Part shown: positions 4,922-5,612 of the stretch, piece by piece
Numbering within the stretch: position 1 is the stretch's first letter
Layout of the letters: every line of letters begins with the position of its first letter
Program-made: the position numbers and the translations under genes
The notes under the pieces: model-generated
Databases searched by the model: none
What the model saw: only the letters and a program-made list of their open reading frames with translations
Told to the model about the DNA's origin: nothing
DNA from: Candidatus Roizmanbacteria bacterium CG_4_10_14_0_2_um_filter_36_35
GTDB taxonomy: Bacteria; Patescibacteriota; Microgenomatia; UBA1406; GWC2-37-13
Assembly (NCBI GenBank): GCA_002792355.1
Contig: PFOE01000043.1
Span: 1 to 5,612 of the forward strand
Direction: 5' to 3'
Length of the DNA: 5,612 nucleotides

Positions 4922-5011
4922 TTATTTTGGAGGCCAGAAGACTCCCAATACCACAAATGTAGGATTAGGATATTGAGTGCCAACAATCAAATAGGAATCC
5001 CGTTTATCACT
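4922..5011 (-). other. In-frame coding-like continuation past the TGA of the right-edge gene
   Basis: After the TGA at 5012-5014 the same minus-strand frame stays open for 29 codons to TAA (4922-4924). The translation starts SDKRDSYLIVGTQY and ends FVVLGVFWPPK, a balanced, typical protein composition rather than non-coding AT-rich sequence. It matches the C-terminus I recall for the right-edge gene's family ('..rD.yF.vGnq..hP..F.vlGvFyPP'); this is unverified memory. Included as coding, it leaves only six bases to the convergent XRE stop, in keeping with the tight packing elsewhere. The likeliest explanations are a recent nonsense mutation or a sequencing/assembly error; readthrough or selenocysteine insertion are less likely. 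Confidence 0.6.
4961..5001 (-). other. Imperfect stem-loop just downstream of the in-frame TGA
   Basis: On the minus strand, starting 10 bases after the TGA, GGGATT (5001-4996) can pair with AATCCT (4966-4961, one G-U). An inner TTGA (4990-4987) can pair with TCAA (4976-4973), around a 10-base loop TTGTTGGCAC and with an open internal loop between. Bacterial selenocysteine elements are stem-loops at a similar distance after UGA, but this one is weakly paired and may be chance. Confidence 0.15.
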
Positions 5012-5611
5012 TCACATTTCAGTCAACCATTTTTCTTTAACTTTTTGCAAAACTACATCCATATCATATCCATATTTTTCTTTCATGTTGAGATAAAGAG
5101 CGTTTATCTCCCAATCGATAATAGACAATTTATGAGGTTTCACACATCGTTTATCATTACAAATAAATTTGTAGCTGAATTTAAAGGGAATTTTTTCTAA
5201 AGATTTGGGCTGAGCTTCAAACAGTCTTAGTTGAGATAGTTCCTGTTGTTGTTTTTTTGACCACTCCGAAGACTCTTGTTCAATTATAAAATCAATAATT
5301 TCTTTTGGCTTAAATATTCCCAGAGAAATACTATTTTTATTGTATTTTTCTTCGATCTCCTCCAAGGAATTTGATTGGACTGTAGGTAAAATTAAATTTT
5401 TTCTATCGATCCATTGTTTATTTGTTGTTATCGGTTCACCAATCGCCTGTATTGATGTTTCAGTCGGTCGGTAACTATCGATTCGAAAATCATTACTATT
5501 TTTCTCGATTTTTACGTTAATCCATTGATATTTTTTATACCACTTATTGTAATCAAGATAACGATAGCTTATTGGATAAAGCCTTATCCATTTTCCGTTT
5601 AAAGTAATTCC
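5012..5611 (-). CDS. Conserved protein of unnamed family, 5' end beyond window (199 codons visible)
   Basis: The frame is open from the right edge (first full codon at 5611-5609) to the TGA at 5012-5014. The visible part begins GITLNGKWIRLYPISYRYLD, then YKKYQWINVKI, DFRIDSYRPTETSI, and later FKFSYKFICNDKRC-x3-H and LSIIDWEINALY. I recall an unnamed conserved bacterial family with this order ('G.WiRlYPipfR.L', 'kYqWi', 'RPEsyrP', 'y.y.C....C..H...i.DWE'), roughly 250-280 residues long; by that measure about 35-45 N-terminal residues lie outside the window. C151, C156 and H160 (visible-part numbering) form a C-x4-C-x3-H group that may bind metal. A TTG at 5363-5365 could be taken as a start but cuts into conserved sequence. 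No enzymatic role is assigned. The gene converges on the second XRE gene. Its frame continues in coding-like fashion past the TGA to 4922. Confidence 0.75.
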   Translation of the reverse strand, partial: GITLNGKWIRLYPISYRYLDYNKWYKKYQWINVKIEKNSNDFRIDSYRPTETSIQAIGEPITTNKQWIDRKNLILPTVQSNSLEEIEEKYNKNSISLGIFKPKEIIDFIIEQESSEWSKKQQQELSQLRLFEAQPKSLEKIPFKFSYKFICNDKRCVKPHKLSIIDWEINALYLNMKEKYGYDMDVVLQKVKEKWLTEM

Positions 5612-5612
5612 G

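Noticed and set aside
4922..4950. Possible Rho-independent terminator (TTGGAG / CTCCCAA) after the second XRE gene
   Set aside because: The stem is about six base pairs with a bulge, there is no T-run after it on the + strand, and the bases encode the Pro-Pro-containing end of the extended right-edge gene.
352..5014. TGA as a sense codon (Gly or Trp) throughout the genome
   Set aside because: Reading through the TGA at 1040-1042 or 4913-4915 gives implausible extensions overlapping real genes. The 247-, 291- and 288-residue genes contain no internal TGA, which would be unlikely under a recoded table. Recoding restricted to one site remains possible.
4916..5200. + strand frame continuing past the XRE stop
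   Set aside because: It is antisense to the coding-like C-terminal part of the right-edge gene, and its translation is low-complexity hydrophobic sequence.
1..5612. CRISPR array, tRNA, rRNA, insertion sequence or transposase
   Set aside because: No regularly spaced repeats, cloverleaf-like sequence, terminal inverted repeats around an ORF, or transposase/integrase motifs were seen on either strand. The Pro-rich tail of the 291-residue protein only loosely recalls a transposase end and lacks the catalytic segment.

Overview
This is an AT-rich, compactly packed stretch of bacterial chromosome or accessory element. No rRNA, tRNA, CRISPR array or transposase is visible. Most genes start without a recognisable Shine-Dalgarno sequence, and two may be leaderless. 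Standard stop usage fits (TAA, TAG and TGA all end genes). The low GC, weak ribosome-binding sites and small genes of poorly known families would suit a Patescibacteria/CPR-type or Bacteroidetes-like genome. That placement is inference and the window cannot prove it.

Layout. Left block (1-1791, + strand): a small Cro/C1-type (XRE) regulator, then a plasmid pRiA4b ORF-3-like protein (PF07929 type), then a 247-residue protein with a CX3CX2CX5C cluster. Middle block (1803-3275, - strand): a second, diverged pRiA4b ORF-3-like protein tightly coupled to a 291-residue conserved protein of unknown function. The two blocks converge with 11 bp between their stop codons. Third block (3437-4559, - strand): an alanine-rich helical 288-residue protein followed by a 77-residue acidic helical protein. 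This pair diverges from a second XRE regulator (4694-4915, +). Right edge (4922-5612, - strand): the 3' part of a gene of an unnamed conserved family, which runs off the window.

Main observations. (1) The right-edge gene has an in-frame TGA at 5012-5014, but the same frame continues for 29 very coding-like codons to a TAA six bases from the convergent XRE stop. (2) The two XRE genes, 4.5 kb apart, share a TTCATATGAA palindrome at exactly the same distance from similarly spaced candidate promoter boxes, which suggests a common autoregulatory operator. (3) Two different pRiA4b ORF-3-like proteins sit tail-to-tail, each followed by an unrelated partner gene.

How it may work together (inference): the two XRE proteins may recognise related operators and control the pRiA4b block on the left and the divergent 288/77-residue pair on the right, making the window one regulated accessory island. 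The biochemical role of the pRiA4b ORF-3 family is not established, so no function is claimed for the whole.
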